A DNA stretch of 64,000 bases from Manis javanica. Its lineage: Eukaryota; Chordata; Mammalia; Pholidota; Manidae. Position numbers and translations under genes: made by a program. Shown here one piece after another: positions 1-28,679 of the stretch. Position 1 is the stretch's first letter. The number at the start of each line of letters is the position of its first letter. Under the pieces are notes generated by a model. It was not told the DNA's origin. It was given only the letters and a program-made list of their open reading frames with translations, and ran no database searches. The DNA lies in NCBI RefSeq assembly GCF_040802235.1, contig NC_133163.1:40196501-40260500 (forward strand), read 5' to 3'.

Positions 1-16454
<16,454 letters not shown>

Positions 16455-17489
16455 CTTCCATTAAAAATAAAGATCATAATACTATAACTGTTAAAGAAAA
16501 TGAAAAATTGAAATTAAATAAATGCTAGAGTCAAGTCATTCCAAGTTGAATGGGAACTTAAAGCTACTTGGGTGGAACCACTCACCTGTGGCCTGAAATT
16601 TTCACACATTACCAAGAATCTATCTGGACCCTGAGACAGCCCATTCTATCACTGAAGTTTTCTGTTGGAAAGTTACTTTTTATTCTTAACTTAATTCTCT
16701 CTCTCCATAACCCTTCCCACTCATTGTCAACCTCCTGGGTTCAAATAAAACAAGTATCATTTTTCTTCCACACTATGAGCCTCTAACACTTGAAGAACAT
16801 AGTCATCTCTCATCTAAACCTTCATCTTGCCCCCAGTTCATGTCTTTCAGTTCTTGCCTAGTGATATCCATGTTACTCAACTTTGTAAGGCTCAGTTAAT
16901 CCTTCCCATTATACTGTGGGTGGTACTGAACACAGTTCTCTTACTGTATTTAGCAAAGAAAAGGATTCTCAGGGCTTAACAGCATACCTGGCATGGTAAT
17001 ACATGTTTATTAAAATGAATTAGCCAACTTCTTCTGGATGATAGGAACTTCTTAATACCTAAATAGCTTCAATAAAATTTAATTTTGTTATTTGTCAAAA
17101 TTTTTCAAAAATTTCATTTTTATATATTAATATGTATATTATTTAATGTCTTATGCCAGACACTATTTTAAAAATACAGAAATCTTGGTTTCAGTATGAT
17201 GGCATGACAAAGCTAGATATAGAAATGGTATATATTATGACCCTACTTTTACCATAATAGCTCTTTGTTAACAGACATATGTGAGCTTAGACAGGTGTAT
17301 ATGTGTGTGTGTATGGTTATGTAAGGAGAAAATGTGTAAAGGTTAAGTACTAAGCTGTAACATGAGTTACCTTCAATGAAGGTGAAAACTTGTGTAGTTA
17401 TAATAGGCATGAGAGATTAGATGGGGATAGATTCAGGCAAAAATGGAACAGAAAAAAATTATATTTTTTAAAAGCATGTTTTGTATGGT

Positions 17490-17640
17490 ACAGCATGAAT
17501 ATATAATCATTTGTTCATTCTACTGTTGGTAGACATTTTGACTATATCCAGTCTGGAGCTAAATAGTACTTTCTTGAACATTTTTATCTTGCAGGATATT
17601 GGTACACATTTCTTTTCAGCTTATAGCTAGAAGTGGAATG
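17490..17640 (-). repeat. Old L1 ORF2 fragment
   Basis: Degraded L1 landmarks on the reverse strand include GGTAGACATTTTGACTATAT and TAGCTAGAAGTGGAATG. It abuts a differently oriented L1 3' UTR piece. Confidence 0.5.
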
Positions 17641-17659
17641 AGAAATAAACCATTGTTGT

Positions 17660-17990
17660 ATACAACAAGGATGAGTTTCACAAACACAATGTTGAGCATA
17701 GGAAGATACATGGACAATGAGAACATACTGCGTGACACCATTCATATAATATTTGAAATCAAACTAATCTGTGGTATTAGAAGCCAGAGGAGTGGTTGCC
17801 TTTCAGGGGTGAGTGAGTGAGTAGGAGGAGGCAGAAGAGGGGTTCTGGAGTGCTGAGGAAGGTATCTTTCTTGATCAGAGTGTTGGTTAAAGGAATGCAT
17901 TCACTTTGGGGAAATAAAATCAGATATCTAAGATTTGTGTGATTCATAGATATCTATGTTATATTTAAATAAAATTTAAATGTTCATTTT
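17660..17990 (+). repeat. Old L1 3' UTR fragment
   Basis: The sequence resembles ancient L1 3' UTRs: CTGCGTGACACCATTCATAT, TTTGAAATCAAACTAATCTG, GAAGCCAGAGGAGTGGTTGC. The 73-codon ORF within it is not a gene. Confidence 0.55.
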
Positions 17991-18554
17991 TAAACTATAT
18001 GTTCACTTTCATTCATTTGTGCAAAATTATATACATGTAGGTATACACATAAATTAACATTTTAAGGAAAATAATGGTGACTTGAGTCCACACTTTTACC
18101 TACCTTCTCTCCACCAAATACAACTAGAATGATGAGAGAAATATGAAAATAAGAAAAGAATACATATAGCAGTGCTAGGAAAAGAACATTGGTTGCCAGA
18201 GATGTTGAGAAAGGTCTTTAGACTGAAAATGAAATAGATGGCATCAGAGTGAGAAAAGCCCACCAGTACAAACCAGCCCAAAATTCAAGGCACCAGAAAA
18301 AGGTTTTACAAAATAGCCTAAAAAATTCCCCAAACTCAGAGCCGCAGTGACTGGGAAGAGGGTGGCCGTGAGCCATTCATGGGGACCAAACCAAAGGACC
18401 CTGAGATCTGTATGGGAGTACTGAACACAGTCTGTATTTGTACTAAGGCTTGGTAAGCTGGGGACTCTGTCCCACCATGCTGAGTCAAGGGGGGAAGGAC
18501 CCTACCCCACTAGCACCACAAAGAAAAACACAGCCAGGAAATCATCCCGTTACA

Positions 18555-19175
18555 CTGGATTCTCTGTTCTTTCATTCACTCATACATTAACATGTATCTT
18601 GAGGGCTTAATATCTACAAGTCAGAGAATGATAGGGGTAGGAGGAAAGAGAAGACTTCTTGATGAGGTAGCATCTGGGCAGAGCTGAAGGAAGTGTGTGT
18701 GAGCGATGAGGAAATCTGGGGGAAATGAATCCAGACAGATGGAAGATTAAATCCAAAAAAAAACCAGGGCTAAGAGTGTATTTGGCATGTTTGTAGAATA
18801 GCAAGGAAAATGATGTGGCTGGAGAACAGGGAGGGAAATGGGATTGGAAGGATGTGAAGTCAAAGAGGTATTATGGAGCGAGATCATGTGATATCTTGTG
18901 ATCTTTAAGTCCTGTGAGGACTTTGGATTTTATTATGAGTAAGATGGAAAGCTGTATAAGAATTTTAGTGGAAGAGTAACATGAGCTGTCTTAAGTTTTG
19001 AAAAGGATCACTCTAGCTACTCAAGTGAAAACAGACTGTAGGAGTCAAGGGCAGAAGCAAGGAGAGCAGTTCGGGAAAATAATGTGAGAGAGGACGGTGG
19101 TTGGGGTAGGGTAGTAAGAGTGGGGATGGTAAGGAGTAGTTAGATGATGGATCTGTTTTGAATGTAATACCAATC
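18555..19175 (+). repeat. Unnamed ancient repeat, family A, copy 2
   Basis: Shared landmarks are GATGTGGCTGGAGAACAGGG, GAGGACTTTGGATTTTATTA, AAAAGGATCACTCTAGCTAC and AACAGACTGTAGGAGTCAAG. It is in LRRC9 intron 1, antisense to the gene. Confidence 0.65.
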
Positions 19176-19659
19176 GTTCCCTCCCTGCTTCCCACTGGCA
19201 ACTGTCTTTTTACCCCATCCTTGGGCAACCCCCAGATATTACAGCACAGGCTGCAAGAGTGGCCAGGAACTTAGCAAGGAACAACCCGAAAGGATTTAGA
19301 TACTCCATCAGCAGCCCAGGCCAGTCTGCGTAGGCTTAGATGGCTGGCCCACCAAGCAGAGCAGGGCTTTGAAGCACCTTTTCATCAGAGAAGCCCCTAC
19401 ACTCTGGTTTAATGTCTGTGAACAGCAAAGGCAAGCCTGCCTTCCCACCACCACACTGGGGACAAAGCCTGCCCTCAGTACCCCCAAAGACACCAAATGG
19501 TGATCCAAGTTTTCTAGTCTATGTCCAAGATATCTATTTCAGAAAAAATTAACTGTTCCCTTTGTTATGCAGTAAACTGTCACAAAAACTTGAGCCTAAT
19601 TTCAAGCTTTCAAGTCTATTCTCCCCCTTAGCTGTCTATTCCCATAGTACTATCTTGTT

Positions 19660-19890
19660 TGATTTACTGTGACTTATATTGTGGATTCCCATTTCATATT
19701 CTTTCTGGAGATTTCCTGGTTATTCTTTCATATTTACTTTCCCAGATAAGATTTATTATTATTTTGTATTTAACTTTTTAAAATTCTTTTGGGGTTTTGA
19801 GATTCCATTGTAAAGATGAATTTAGGGAGAATGTCCATCTTTACAGTATTGAGTCTCTCTATTAATTCAAGGAGACTACTTTTTCTTGAT
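19660..19890 (-). repeat. Old L1 ORF2 fragment
   Basis: The plus strand shows AATTTAGGGAGAATGTCCAT, CTTTACAGTATTGAGTCTC and GATTTACTGTGACTTATATT-like L1 ORF2 landmarks in reverse complement. It is in LRRC9 intron 1. Confidence 0.65.
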
Positions 19891-20149
19891 GAAGAAAAAT
19901 GTGTATTTGGGGTTATCAACCTTACCTCTCACTTCATCAAGGCCCTCACTTAGGAAAAATCTTGTTCTAATTCAACAGTTAATGAGCAAACAAATTAACC
20001 AAGAAGCCCAAAACTCAATAATTTGTGTAACTACATCTCAATTATGAGGATCCTGGACCTTCCTTGTAAATAACTTGTAAAAACCTTATGAGGCTTTCCC
20101 CAGTCACAGGTGGGTCCAAGACTTCCAGCTGAAGCTCCCATTCCAGCAG

Positions 20150-21850
20150 GAGATGTGTCCTGTTGGCCACCTTGTACCCACTCTCCTGCACTTTGGGAAA
20201 GCTCCTTTCAGAGCTTTACCATCTAAGAAACTACAGGTCTTTTCTAGTCCTTCCAGGGAAGCAGGAGCCACCAGAAGTTTCTATATCTTTCACCCTTCAA
20301 ACCGCAAATCTTGAACTGATCCAATCACCTCTCCTATCTACTCTGGAGGGCTGCTGGAAGATTTCACATCACCAGCATGAGTTTAAGTCACTGCAAATGC
20401 ATGGCCTCTAACTTCAGCTGGATCTTCAACAACAGACATTTTATACTATCCTCTTCATCTTCCTCTCCTACAGAAAGTAGGATTAGAGATACAGATCTGC
20501 GATTCATGACATAGGGATTATTCTAAACTTCCACCACGTTTCTCCAGTTTCTCTCCTTTTCTCTCAGCAGATGATCCTGTCCCCATCTTCACAGAGAAGC
20601 GAAGCATTCAGATATATTCTTTAAATTCCCTTTCTTCCTAAAACTGCATTTCTTCCCCTTCCTGTCTTAGTAAAAGCATTCTTTTTCTTGTCCAATGCGA
20701 ATCTTTCTTCCTGTGTACTAATTCCACCCTCTTCAGTTTCTTTCAGAACACTGGTCTGCCAAATTTCCCTCCTACTCATTCCCATCTTTCCTTCTCTAGG
20801 GTCAATTTTCTTTCCACATATCTGTGTTAGTTAAGTCCTTCCTATCTTAAAAAAAATTATACTATCTTGCATTCTCTAACTAGTTTTAAGTATCTTCAAA
20901 GAGAGACTTGTAGATAGTCATTTGCAACACTTCATTACCTCTATTCAGTTCTCAGCTCACTGCAATCTTACTGTGGACACCTCAGGCCTCCATTTTTTGA
21001 CAGAAAGCTAATTGCCAAGGACACTGGACATGTTTTACCTCTCAACTTAAGTTGACCTTGACTTGGTATCTGACAGTGTGGATGACTCTCTTTTCTTTGT
21101 GTTCTTCTTTGGTTTGTCTTTTCCTCATTGGCTTCTTCCTACTTGTTATTTGAAACCTACTTTTCTGGATCAACTGTTTTCTTCCTGGTGAAAAATTACT
21201 AATCTTTATCTTCTTCTTTCCTGTGCAACAAATCCAAATAACCACATGGAAAACGCCACCTGAATATGTCACAGCATCTCAAATTCAGTATGGTCAAAAC
21301 TGAACTCCTTATATTTTCCTGTCAGCCTTTTTCTCCTAATGTATGCCTTCTCTTGGTAAATGACACCATCCTTCTAATCATCCATGTCTGAAACCTGGGA
21401 CTTATCCTCAACCACTCTATTGGTCTTTGCTCACATTCATTCCTCATTAAATCCTTCTGCATATACCTCTTAAAGTCTATCAGGTGTTTTTTTCCTCCTT
21501 CACATTCCAGTTGCATCTGTCTTGGTCCAGGCCGTCATCATTTCAGCCCTCACTGGATACTCTCCCTCTAGTCCCACTTCCCTCCAATCCAGCCTACTAT
21601 GGCAGCCAGCCTGCTGAAAAGTAAAGCTGCTCAGGCTCCTCTCCTTGGAAGGTTCTCATGGTCTTCTGCTTTCACACCTGCTCACTTCTCAAGCTCATCA
21701 ACCACAAACTGCCCAGAGCACCCAGGCTCTGGTTACAGCTACTCTGAATTTGGTGGGATAGTTCTGTACTTTGACATTTGCTGTTTCCCTTCCCTAAAAT
21801 GTCTGTCCCTTGACTTTATGGCATACTCCATACATACTTAAATATTTAAA
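20150..21850 (+). repeat. Long LINE L2 copy
   Basis: About 1.7 kb of pyrimidine-rich sequence in LRRC9 intron 1 follows the L2 order: CCACCTTGTACCCACTCTCC, TGCATTTCTTCCCCTTCCTG, TCAAACTGAACTCCTTAT-like sequence at 21297, TGGGACTTATCCTCAACCAC, and GTCCAGGCCGTCATCATTTC. Such a long L2 remnant is less common than 3' fragments. Confidence 0.7.
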
Positions 21851-22630
21851 CCAAGGATCTTCTGCGTGAAGACTTTAGTTGTCTCTGGTAGTACTGTAAT
21901 CATTCTCTTGTGTGTGACTCCAGCTAAGGCCTGCATACGCCCACATATAGACCTGCCGGCTGTACTGGAGGCTTGCAGGTCCTTCCTCCTACCAGGCTAC
22001 TTGTTCATTGAAGGCAGACACCGGGAACCTGTCAGTGCCTGTAAAAGTTTGCTGAATGGTTTGAATCGTCATGCCCAGGGTTCTATATGGTTTAGTTTAA
22101 AGAAATACTTGCTGTACATGACCAGTCAGAGTATAATAATACTGAGAGTACAAAGTAGAGAGCAAGGTAGGTTGCCATTCTGAGAAAAATAAAATTTCTT
22201 TTCTACTAACTAGAAGCCTATATGGTCAAACTGTTTCCTCCCTTGGGTATAAAGGATCAGAATCCACCTGTTAATCACTAATGGGCCAAACACTTTTCTG
22301 TCTCCTGGTGAGTAGTATCAAGTTTGGCCACCGAGCATTAGTTTTCTCAGCCCAGTTCCATTAACCAGTGCAGTCAAGGCTGCCCTGGGCTGTGGGTCGC
22401 CCTCCTTTTTCTCCTCCTCTTAAGCTTTGCCCGGTCACCTTAATGGCCTCAGATAAAGCCATGTCACAGTCTCTCATTATTATCATCTTCAATGCACCAG
22501 TACCGTGGTCTTGGACGCTCTCCTGTGTTCTTCCAGTGCGGCCGCCGGTGAGCCAGGAGAGGGCTGCAGACTCCCGGGGCCTGCTTACACTGATGGACGC
22601 CCGAAAGGTCATCAGGTGACAGACACTCAC

Positions 22631-22760
22631 CTTATCCCGTAGAGAGAGATGGATTCCGGGGCAATCCGAGACAGAGCAGAATCCACTCCGACCTTTCAAT
22701 CCTTGTCTTGTAGCAGAAGACACGACATCCCCTCCAGCCCCGGGCCTGGTGTGTACACAC
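22631..22760 (-). other. LRRC9: LRRC9 probable non-coding exon 1 (5' end approximate)
   Basis: On the minus strand the sequence GGGATAAG is followed by GTGAGTGT, a near-perfect splice donor. The exon ends at 22631 and the intron begins at 22630. It lies inside a CpG island and about 140 bp downstream (in the gene's direction) of an RFX-type X-box. The next acceptor on this strand with a good polypyrimidine tract is at 16488-16490, just ahead of the LRRC9 start codon. The transcription start is not visible; 22760 is a guess. No LRRC9-like coding sequence is present, so the exon is probably untranslated. The exon is inferred from the donor and its position, not from a transcript. Confidence 0.55.
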
Positions 22761-22770
22761 TACCCGCTGG

Positions 22771-22784
22771 GTTGCCTAGGAAAC
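22771..22784. promoter_or_regulatory. RFX-type X-box (GTTGCCTAGGAAAC)
   Basis: The 14 bases are two RFX half-sites, GTTGCC and GGAAAC, separated by TA. This is close to the classic imperfect palindrome GTTGCC-N2-GGCAAC used by RFX factors at ciliary genes (established knowledge). The position, about 140 bp upstream of the LRRC9 exon-1 donor inside a CpG island, is typical. One arm has a single deviation from the ideal (GGAAAC instead of GGCAAC). Binding is inferred, not shown. Confidence 0.7.
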
Positions 22785-23344
22785 CCGCTCTCAGCCTCCA
22801 GCGACCTCCGGGTGGGGGATGGGGGAAGAAGCGGCGACCCTGGGTCACGTGGCAGCAAACTTGAACCAATCAGCAGAGGTAGGGGCCCATCCAGAATACC
22901 CCGCTGGTACTCCTGGGAAATGGTGGGGAGCTGTCTGCTCGCGGCTCTCTGCGTTTCTGCGCGCTCTTTTCCCTTGCCTTCGCCGGGTCAGAGGAAGCAT
23001 CGAGTTGTGGGCATGGTGGCGGGACCTGGTTTCCTCCTCCAGTCCTGGCTCTCTCCCATTGAAAATCTTTGACCCTCTGGGCCTGGAAGCCGGGAGCCTT
23101 GCTGGACTCGAACCCCCGAGGCGTGGCGCTGTGATGTCACAAGGCGCCCAGCCGACCAGGCAGGCCCTGATCCCCCGACTGGGCCTCCCTCCGGCGGCCC
23201 GCGATCGTGGCCTTCCAGGAATGTAGCTGGCCGCCGCCCAGACCGCTGAGCCCCGAGCGAGCCGAATCGGGCAAACCAACGCCCCGGTACCCTCCGGAGA
23301 GGAGGGGCCCTGAACGGGTCTGTCGTTCTTGAACAGGCTTCTCA

Positions 23345-25925
23345 GGGCCATTTAAATATTCCAGAATGTTCAGACGCAAAACATATTTAGAAAATAAAGC
23401 AGTACTTAAAGAAGAGAGGCAGAGAAATGAATGAACTTTGTGAAAGGCAAATCAAGGTAACCGCAGCTCTCATTGCATAGTCCAGATCTGTGCTGTCCAT
23501 TATGGAAGCCCCTACCCTCAACCCTTTTGAAGTCTTGAAATGTGCAAAAAAAATATATCTTCTTTTGAAGATTTAGTATGAAAAAAAGTAAAATATTGTA
23601 TTGACTACATGTGGAAATAATAGTTTTGATATATTTGGTTAAGTAAAAATGCATTCATAAAACTTGTTTCTTTTTACTTCTTAAAAGAGGCAATTAGAAA
23701 ATGTTGAATTACATATGTAACTTTTATGTTCTGCTGGACAACGCTACTATATATTTTTGTGGTTCGGTTGGTTTGTGTGGAATATTGATATTCACTTCAT
23801 CAAAATACTGTCTGTAGTGCTCTTTTCCGTCACCAGATGGCTGCCTCATACAATGGACTGCTTTTTCAAGAAAAATATAGGCATGCAGATTTTAAAATTT
23901 CTGCATAACTATCAACATATTTGTCATGATTCGATTAATTTTGTACTATTGCCTAAAACATACAGAAAAACAATTTCTACATTTTTATTTCACAGGAATT
24001 TGTTTCTGTCAATTAAAAATTAATTGAAATATTTGTGGCTTAGGGGTTTAAGACAAATGCCAGAGAAATCTGATTCATATTTGTACTTTAAGTATTATCT
24101 TCTCTGAAAATCTAGTTGAACAAGATGACCTATCCGGGAAAATTTTCATCATAAGAATATAAAGACTAGATAACAATAATTCAAAAATCTAAACTTTTAG
24201 ATTAAGAAATTGGATCAGATCAATTATATAAATTATCTACATTAAGCTGCTTATTTTGAGGGATGCAGCTCTTTTGGATAAAAATATAAAGATTATCATA
24301 GTATATTGTTAGAAATCTGTTGTGACTTTCCTAACCAGACTTGGAGAGAGCTAACACAGTTTTCTTTATGTTATATAAACAAGCAATTCTAAGAATGTTA
24401 TTTCTAGGTAAACTCAAGAATTTGGCCAGTCAGCTGTTGAGGCAGAGATCCTGTATAGCTGTAGACTAACAGCCATCTGTGACTTGTCAAACTAAAGCCT
24501 TTGTCCTGAGTAATTCTTTAAGGACAACATATTCTAGATAGTATTTGAAGCAAAAGATGGTAACATTTAAAAGCCACAGGAAGAATACAAAAATCAGTGA
24601 CCATTCTTTTTAATCTCTTTTTCTCACTTTAAGGTTTCTTCATGATATGGTTTTATGTGTCTGTACAAGAAACAAAGAAATTGAAACTAAAAGTCAAGCA
24701 AATTAAACATTCTAAATGAAAAAAATACTTCATGTCATTCATCTTTCTGCTCATACTCCCAGACAAAGGTCAAAACATACAGATTTAAATCTATTTATAG
24801 GTAAAAGTATCTTGAATCTGAAAACAGGTGGGAAGCTACATTACTATGGATTATAGTAAACTTACTGTGTCACTGCCTGATTTAGAGAAGAAACATTTAA
24901 ATAAAATAGAGGTGATTTTACAGACCTAAATAAGAAAATCTTGAGCTGCATAATAATTTGTTATTTAAGACATTTTAAATTGGCTGTTACATTTATTTCC
25001 TTAAAAGCCCTACCATTATTGGTAGAGAACTGTGGTGACATTTAGCTGCAGTTTGGCTTTGTAATGCCTTTAATTTCAGAGAACCAGAAGTTTGGAGATT
25101 TCAAATGCTCATTTAATTTTTATATTCTTGTTGACATTTGATCCTTATGCAAATGAGCACTCTCTTATTAGTGATTTTTTTTAGATTATCTGTGAAAATT
25201 CACTGTCTCACATTTGAATTTGATATGTCATAAAACAATGCAGCACCACTTAGGGTTTACTTGGCAGTGGAAGAGATAATTATGTGGCACTTAAACAAAG
25301 CCATCAGCAGAAGCCCTTGTTATTAATGTCTGGCAATGAACATACATTATTCAATGAAAAGTTAGTTCTTCTGAAGTAAAGTTTTAATTAGATAAACTTT
25401 TATTTCTAGTGGGGCTTTCTAAAAAAGTTAATCTGTCCATGACTTATTGACAAAAAATTAATGGACAAGCTTTCCTAAGAGGCAGCCAAAATAGAATTGT
25501 AAAGACACCTGTTCTGTCTTACACAATACAGCCTTCTCATTTTACCATCCTATTATATTTGTATTAAGCTGTAAGGTAGGAAATAGAGGGACAGTGACTT
25601 TCAGCAGGGATAGTAGTCTTAAGTTACTAGAGAGACCATCAGTTCTTTTGTGGGAGAATTCTTTGTTCTTTATTTCTTTTCTTTTGTGTCTTTTCTTTAT
25701 TCCTCAGGCTCAGAAAGTTGATTGTATTCCTCGGGTTATAGCACATTATCATTAGTTGTTCACGTAAGACCCTTGTTTCATTTTATCTTCAGTTTTTTTC
25801 TCCAATTCCACTTCCATCCCAAACAAAAATACAAGCCTAATGTTTCTCATAAACCTTGAGTTGCACATTTGGCTCTGAAAAGCAGGCATTGTTTTGTGTC
25901 AATTTTTTATTTATATAAATGGTAA
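23345..25925. other. Repeat-poor AT-rich intergenic block
   Basis: After the LRRC9 island this 2.5-kb block shows no clear repeat. It contains homeodomain-like TAAT cores and an exact octamer ATGCAAAT at 25147-25154. The 88-codon ORF at 23757 has no recognised similarity. It could hold conserved regulatory DNA, but that cannot be judged without an alignment. Confidence 0.5.
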
Positions 25926-25929
25926 CATG

Positions 25930-26240
25930 CTGTAACTTCTGATTACTTTTCTTTTAGTGCTATTTTATGATCTGTTCTTGCTTCTGTATGTTCATGTAGT
26001 TCGTTGTTTCTATAATCTGCACAATACTCCATAATATATATCCACCATTTTTATCTCTTGTTTGTTTTCCTAGTGATGGGCTTCTAGGTTGACTCCAATA
26101 AACAATACTGTATTGAATGCCCTGTACTTGTTTTCTTAAGGAAAATTTCTCTAGGATATGTGCCAATAGAATTATTGGGCAAAAAGGAAACATATAAACT
26201 TCACTAAATATCATCTGAGAACTTTGCAGAATGGCTCTCA
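25930..26240 (-). repeat. Old L1 or HAL1 fragment
   Basis: Reverse-complement L1 landmarks include CAATACTCCATAATATATAT, GATATGTGCCAATAGAATTA and TTGGGCAAAAAGGAAACATA. It explains part of the 127-codon minus-strand ORF at 25960. Confidence 0.6.
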
Positions 26241-26639
26241 GAGATTTCCCTCCAACCAAGAGTGTTTGAAAACTCTCACTCTCCCTGTTGGGGAAATATA
26301 ATTTAAAACCCAAATCTCCAGACAACCCAGAAAACATCTCCACAAAGGTAGAAGGAAAAGATTTTTTTTTTCAGTTTTGTTACTGAATAAACATTACACC
26401 AGAATATGGTATTTTTCACAGGCAATCCCTTAAAGAGACTGCAGACAGAGATAAATCTTACCTTTTTGTATAGCCAAGCAGATACAACCTATCCTATGCA
26501 TGTTCTCAAATAGGAGGAATTGACAGCACAATTTTTCACACATTCATCTTAAAATCATGTGATAAATCTGTGCTAGTTAAACTTGTCCAAAAGAAAAAAA
26601 ACCTCATTTTTTATGATAGTAAGTTTGGAGCAAAGCATC

Positions 26640-27145
26640 GCTGAAGTTAGCTCTTACCCTCCTACAGAAACCAGGAGACTGTGATGCTATTGACAAAGAC
26701 TCTCCTTCTAATCAAACTTTAATCAGGCTTCCCTGAGTCCTTTCTGACTTGGCCTCACCCTTGAGCTCTGTTCTTGGTTCTGCTAGATTAGTTTTAGCAA
26801 CAATCCTGCTGGTTCAGCCTAGCAGGAATTCTTCCACCCTTGATATCTGATCAAATTCCTCCCCAACCTTCAGTATCTGAACACCCTGGTCTGCCTTCCT
26901 CGGGACTTGAAAAATAATGCTTCCAAGTCCACTTAGCCATAAACTGCCTGCCCTTAATGTTTGCTCTTAGTAATTTTCCATCCACTTGCCCTACCCTGCT
27001 CCTTGGCAGATTCCCACTTGTCCTTGTATTCAGAACAGAGCTCAGTTCTATACTGAGGTCTGTCTTCCCTAGTTGAAATAGTTCCTGAATAAAATTTGCC
27101 TTTACTGCTTTAATTTCTATCTAGCTCTGGCTTTCTTTGACACTA
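26640..27145 (+). repeat. LTR-like repeat
   Basis: The sequence includes CAGGAGACTGTGATGCTATT, TTGGCCTCACCCTTGAGCTC, ATAATGCTTCCAAGTCCACT and, near the 3' end, CCTGAATAAAATTTGCC with AATAAA. The layout is that of an LTR with a polyadenylation signal. The family is not named and the boundaries are approximate. Confidence 0.5.
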
Positions 27146-27369
27146 TCTTCTATGATGACAACATTTTGAAAAGAGCTCCCAGACCTTGGGAAAGACATTC
27201 TTGGGTTATAAAGCTGGCAAGAGGCTTAGGTTTTAAAAAAGGATATAAAAGAATTTACACTTACATGTTTTCTAAAGAAAATGCTTAGAAAGAAAAGGGG
27301 TAGGGGAGAGTCTCTCTTTTTGTACTAAGGAAAATTGATTTTTTTCTTTTTCAATTTGTATTTACCCTT

Positions 27370-27540
27370 ACACCCATATTATTGCCAAACTTCTGCCTAA
27401 TGTGTGCCTCCACTACTAGGCTTTGAGCTCTATGAGGGCAGGAACCATAGCTCTCTCATTCTCCATTGTATTCTCAGCATCTAGCTTAGTGACTGTCACA
27501 CAGAAGGTGTTAGAGAAAGATGTGTGGAATGTGTGAATAC
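27370..27540 (+). repeat. LINE L2 3' end
   Basis: The typical L2 tail is present: TTTGAGCTCTATGAGGGCAG, then CATCTAGCTTAGTGACTGTC and CAGAAGGTGTTAG. Confidence 0.65.
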
Positions 27541-27799
27541 CAAGTTATGTGCTAAGTAATTTATGTAAATGATCTCATATTTTGATCAGTTCATTATACC
27601 AAGCCTCTAAAATGCCCCTCTCATCCTTCCCTCCATTTCCTTTGGGAAGGTGAGAAGTTAGCAAACATTTTTCCTATCTCTAAACTTAGAGGAAATTCTA
27701 AGTTTCCTCCATTTTAAGCAAAATTATATGAAGATTGTGATTTACAAAACCCAAACTGACAATGATAGTTTATTCTAGATGTCCACCTTTTTTCTCTGG

Positions 27800-28235
27800 A
27801 AGATGGTAGTGTCTTCTAAAAATTCAAGTCCACCTGGGACCTCACTATGTGACCTTATTTGCAGATAAGGTCTTTACAGGTGTTAATTAATTAAGATGAG
27901 ATGATATTGGATTAGACTGGCCCCCTCAGTCCCAGTGACTGGTGTCCTTATAAGAAGACCATGTGAATACACAGATACGCAAAGAGAAGAAGGTAATGTG
28001 AAGGCAGAAACAGAGACTGGAGTGATGCAGTGTAAGCCAAGGAACACCAAGGGTTGCAGGCAACCACAAGAAGCTGGGAAGAGGCAAAGAAGGAATCTTC
28101 CTGAGCGCTTCCAGAGGGAACCTTGCTGACACCGTGATTTCAGACTTGAAGCCTCCAGAGCTGTGAAATAAATTTGTTTTAAGCCACTAGATTTGTGGTA
28201 ATTTGTCTCAGTGGTCCTAGGAAATGATTACAGGT
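27800..28235 (+). repeat. Ancient LTR-like interspersed repeat
   Basis: The sequence follows a very common mammalian repeat: GTGACCTTATTTGCAGATAA, GACTGGTGTCCTTATAAGAA, CTTGAAGCCTCCAGAGCTGT, GAAATAAATTTGTTTTAAGC. The layout, with a late AATAAA, suggests an LTR, possibly of the MaLR group; the name is uncertain. The paired ORFs at 27926-28132 are not genes. Confidence 0.6.
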
Positions 28236-28679
28236 ACCATTAAGAAGGAAGATACCTTACCCAAAACTATACATACAGGAAGTGATCTAGGGCAGGCCTT
28301 TACTAAAGCGCTAGAGACAAGACTAGACTTAGGGGCAGAGCCAAGTTTGAGTCAGGCAGAGACAAGAAAGGTGTAGTCAAACTTTTTTGCCCACTTCTGG
28401 CATAAGGCAGGTTAAATCATATTAACATTCCCATACACACTATGTATTTCCTAGATCCTATCCCAGTTGGTCAGCTTATTTCCTTCTATCTCTACCACCA
28501 CTGCCACAGTTCAAGGTATAAAATTTTTTACCAACAGTTTTTAAATTATTCTCCCAGAAATAATCTCTACTATCCTATGTTCCTCCTCATTACCTCCAAG
28601 GTTATTATCTTAAAAACCAGATCTGATAAAATCATGCTTTAATATATCTCCCTTGAATCATCCTTTATATGTCTATCTA

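Larger units (their letters stand above)
22520..23340. promoter_or_regulatory. LRRC9: CpG island and promoter region of LRRC9
   Basis: A GC-rich, CpG-dense block stands out from AT-rich surroundings. It contains, in the gene's direction from upstream, a CRE-like TGATGTCA at 23132, a CCAAT box at 22866, an E-box CACGTG at 22846, an RFX-type X-box at 22771 and the exon-1 donor at 22631. No TATA box is seen. The long ORFs across it on both strands are the usual by-product of high GC. Limits are judged by eye. Confidence 0.75.

Noticed and set aside
21866-22183. 105-codon plus-strand ORF
   Set aside because: It begins at the edge of an L2 and shows no recognised protein; antisense in LRRC9 intron 1.
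22845-23351. 168-codon minus-strand ORF (and a 135-codon plus-strand ORF) upstream of LRRC9
   Set aside because: Both strands are open at once over a CpG island, a compositional effect; no homology recognised.
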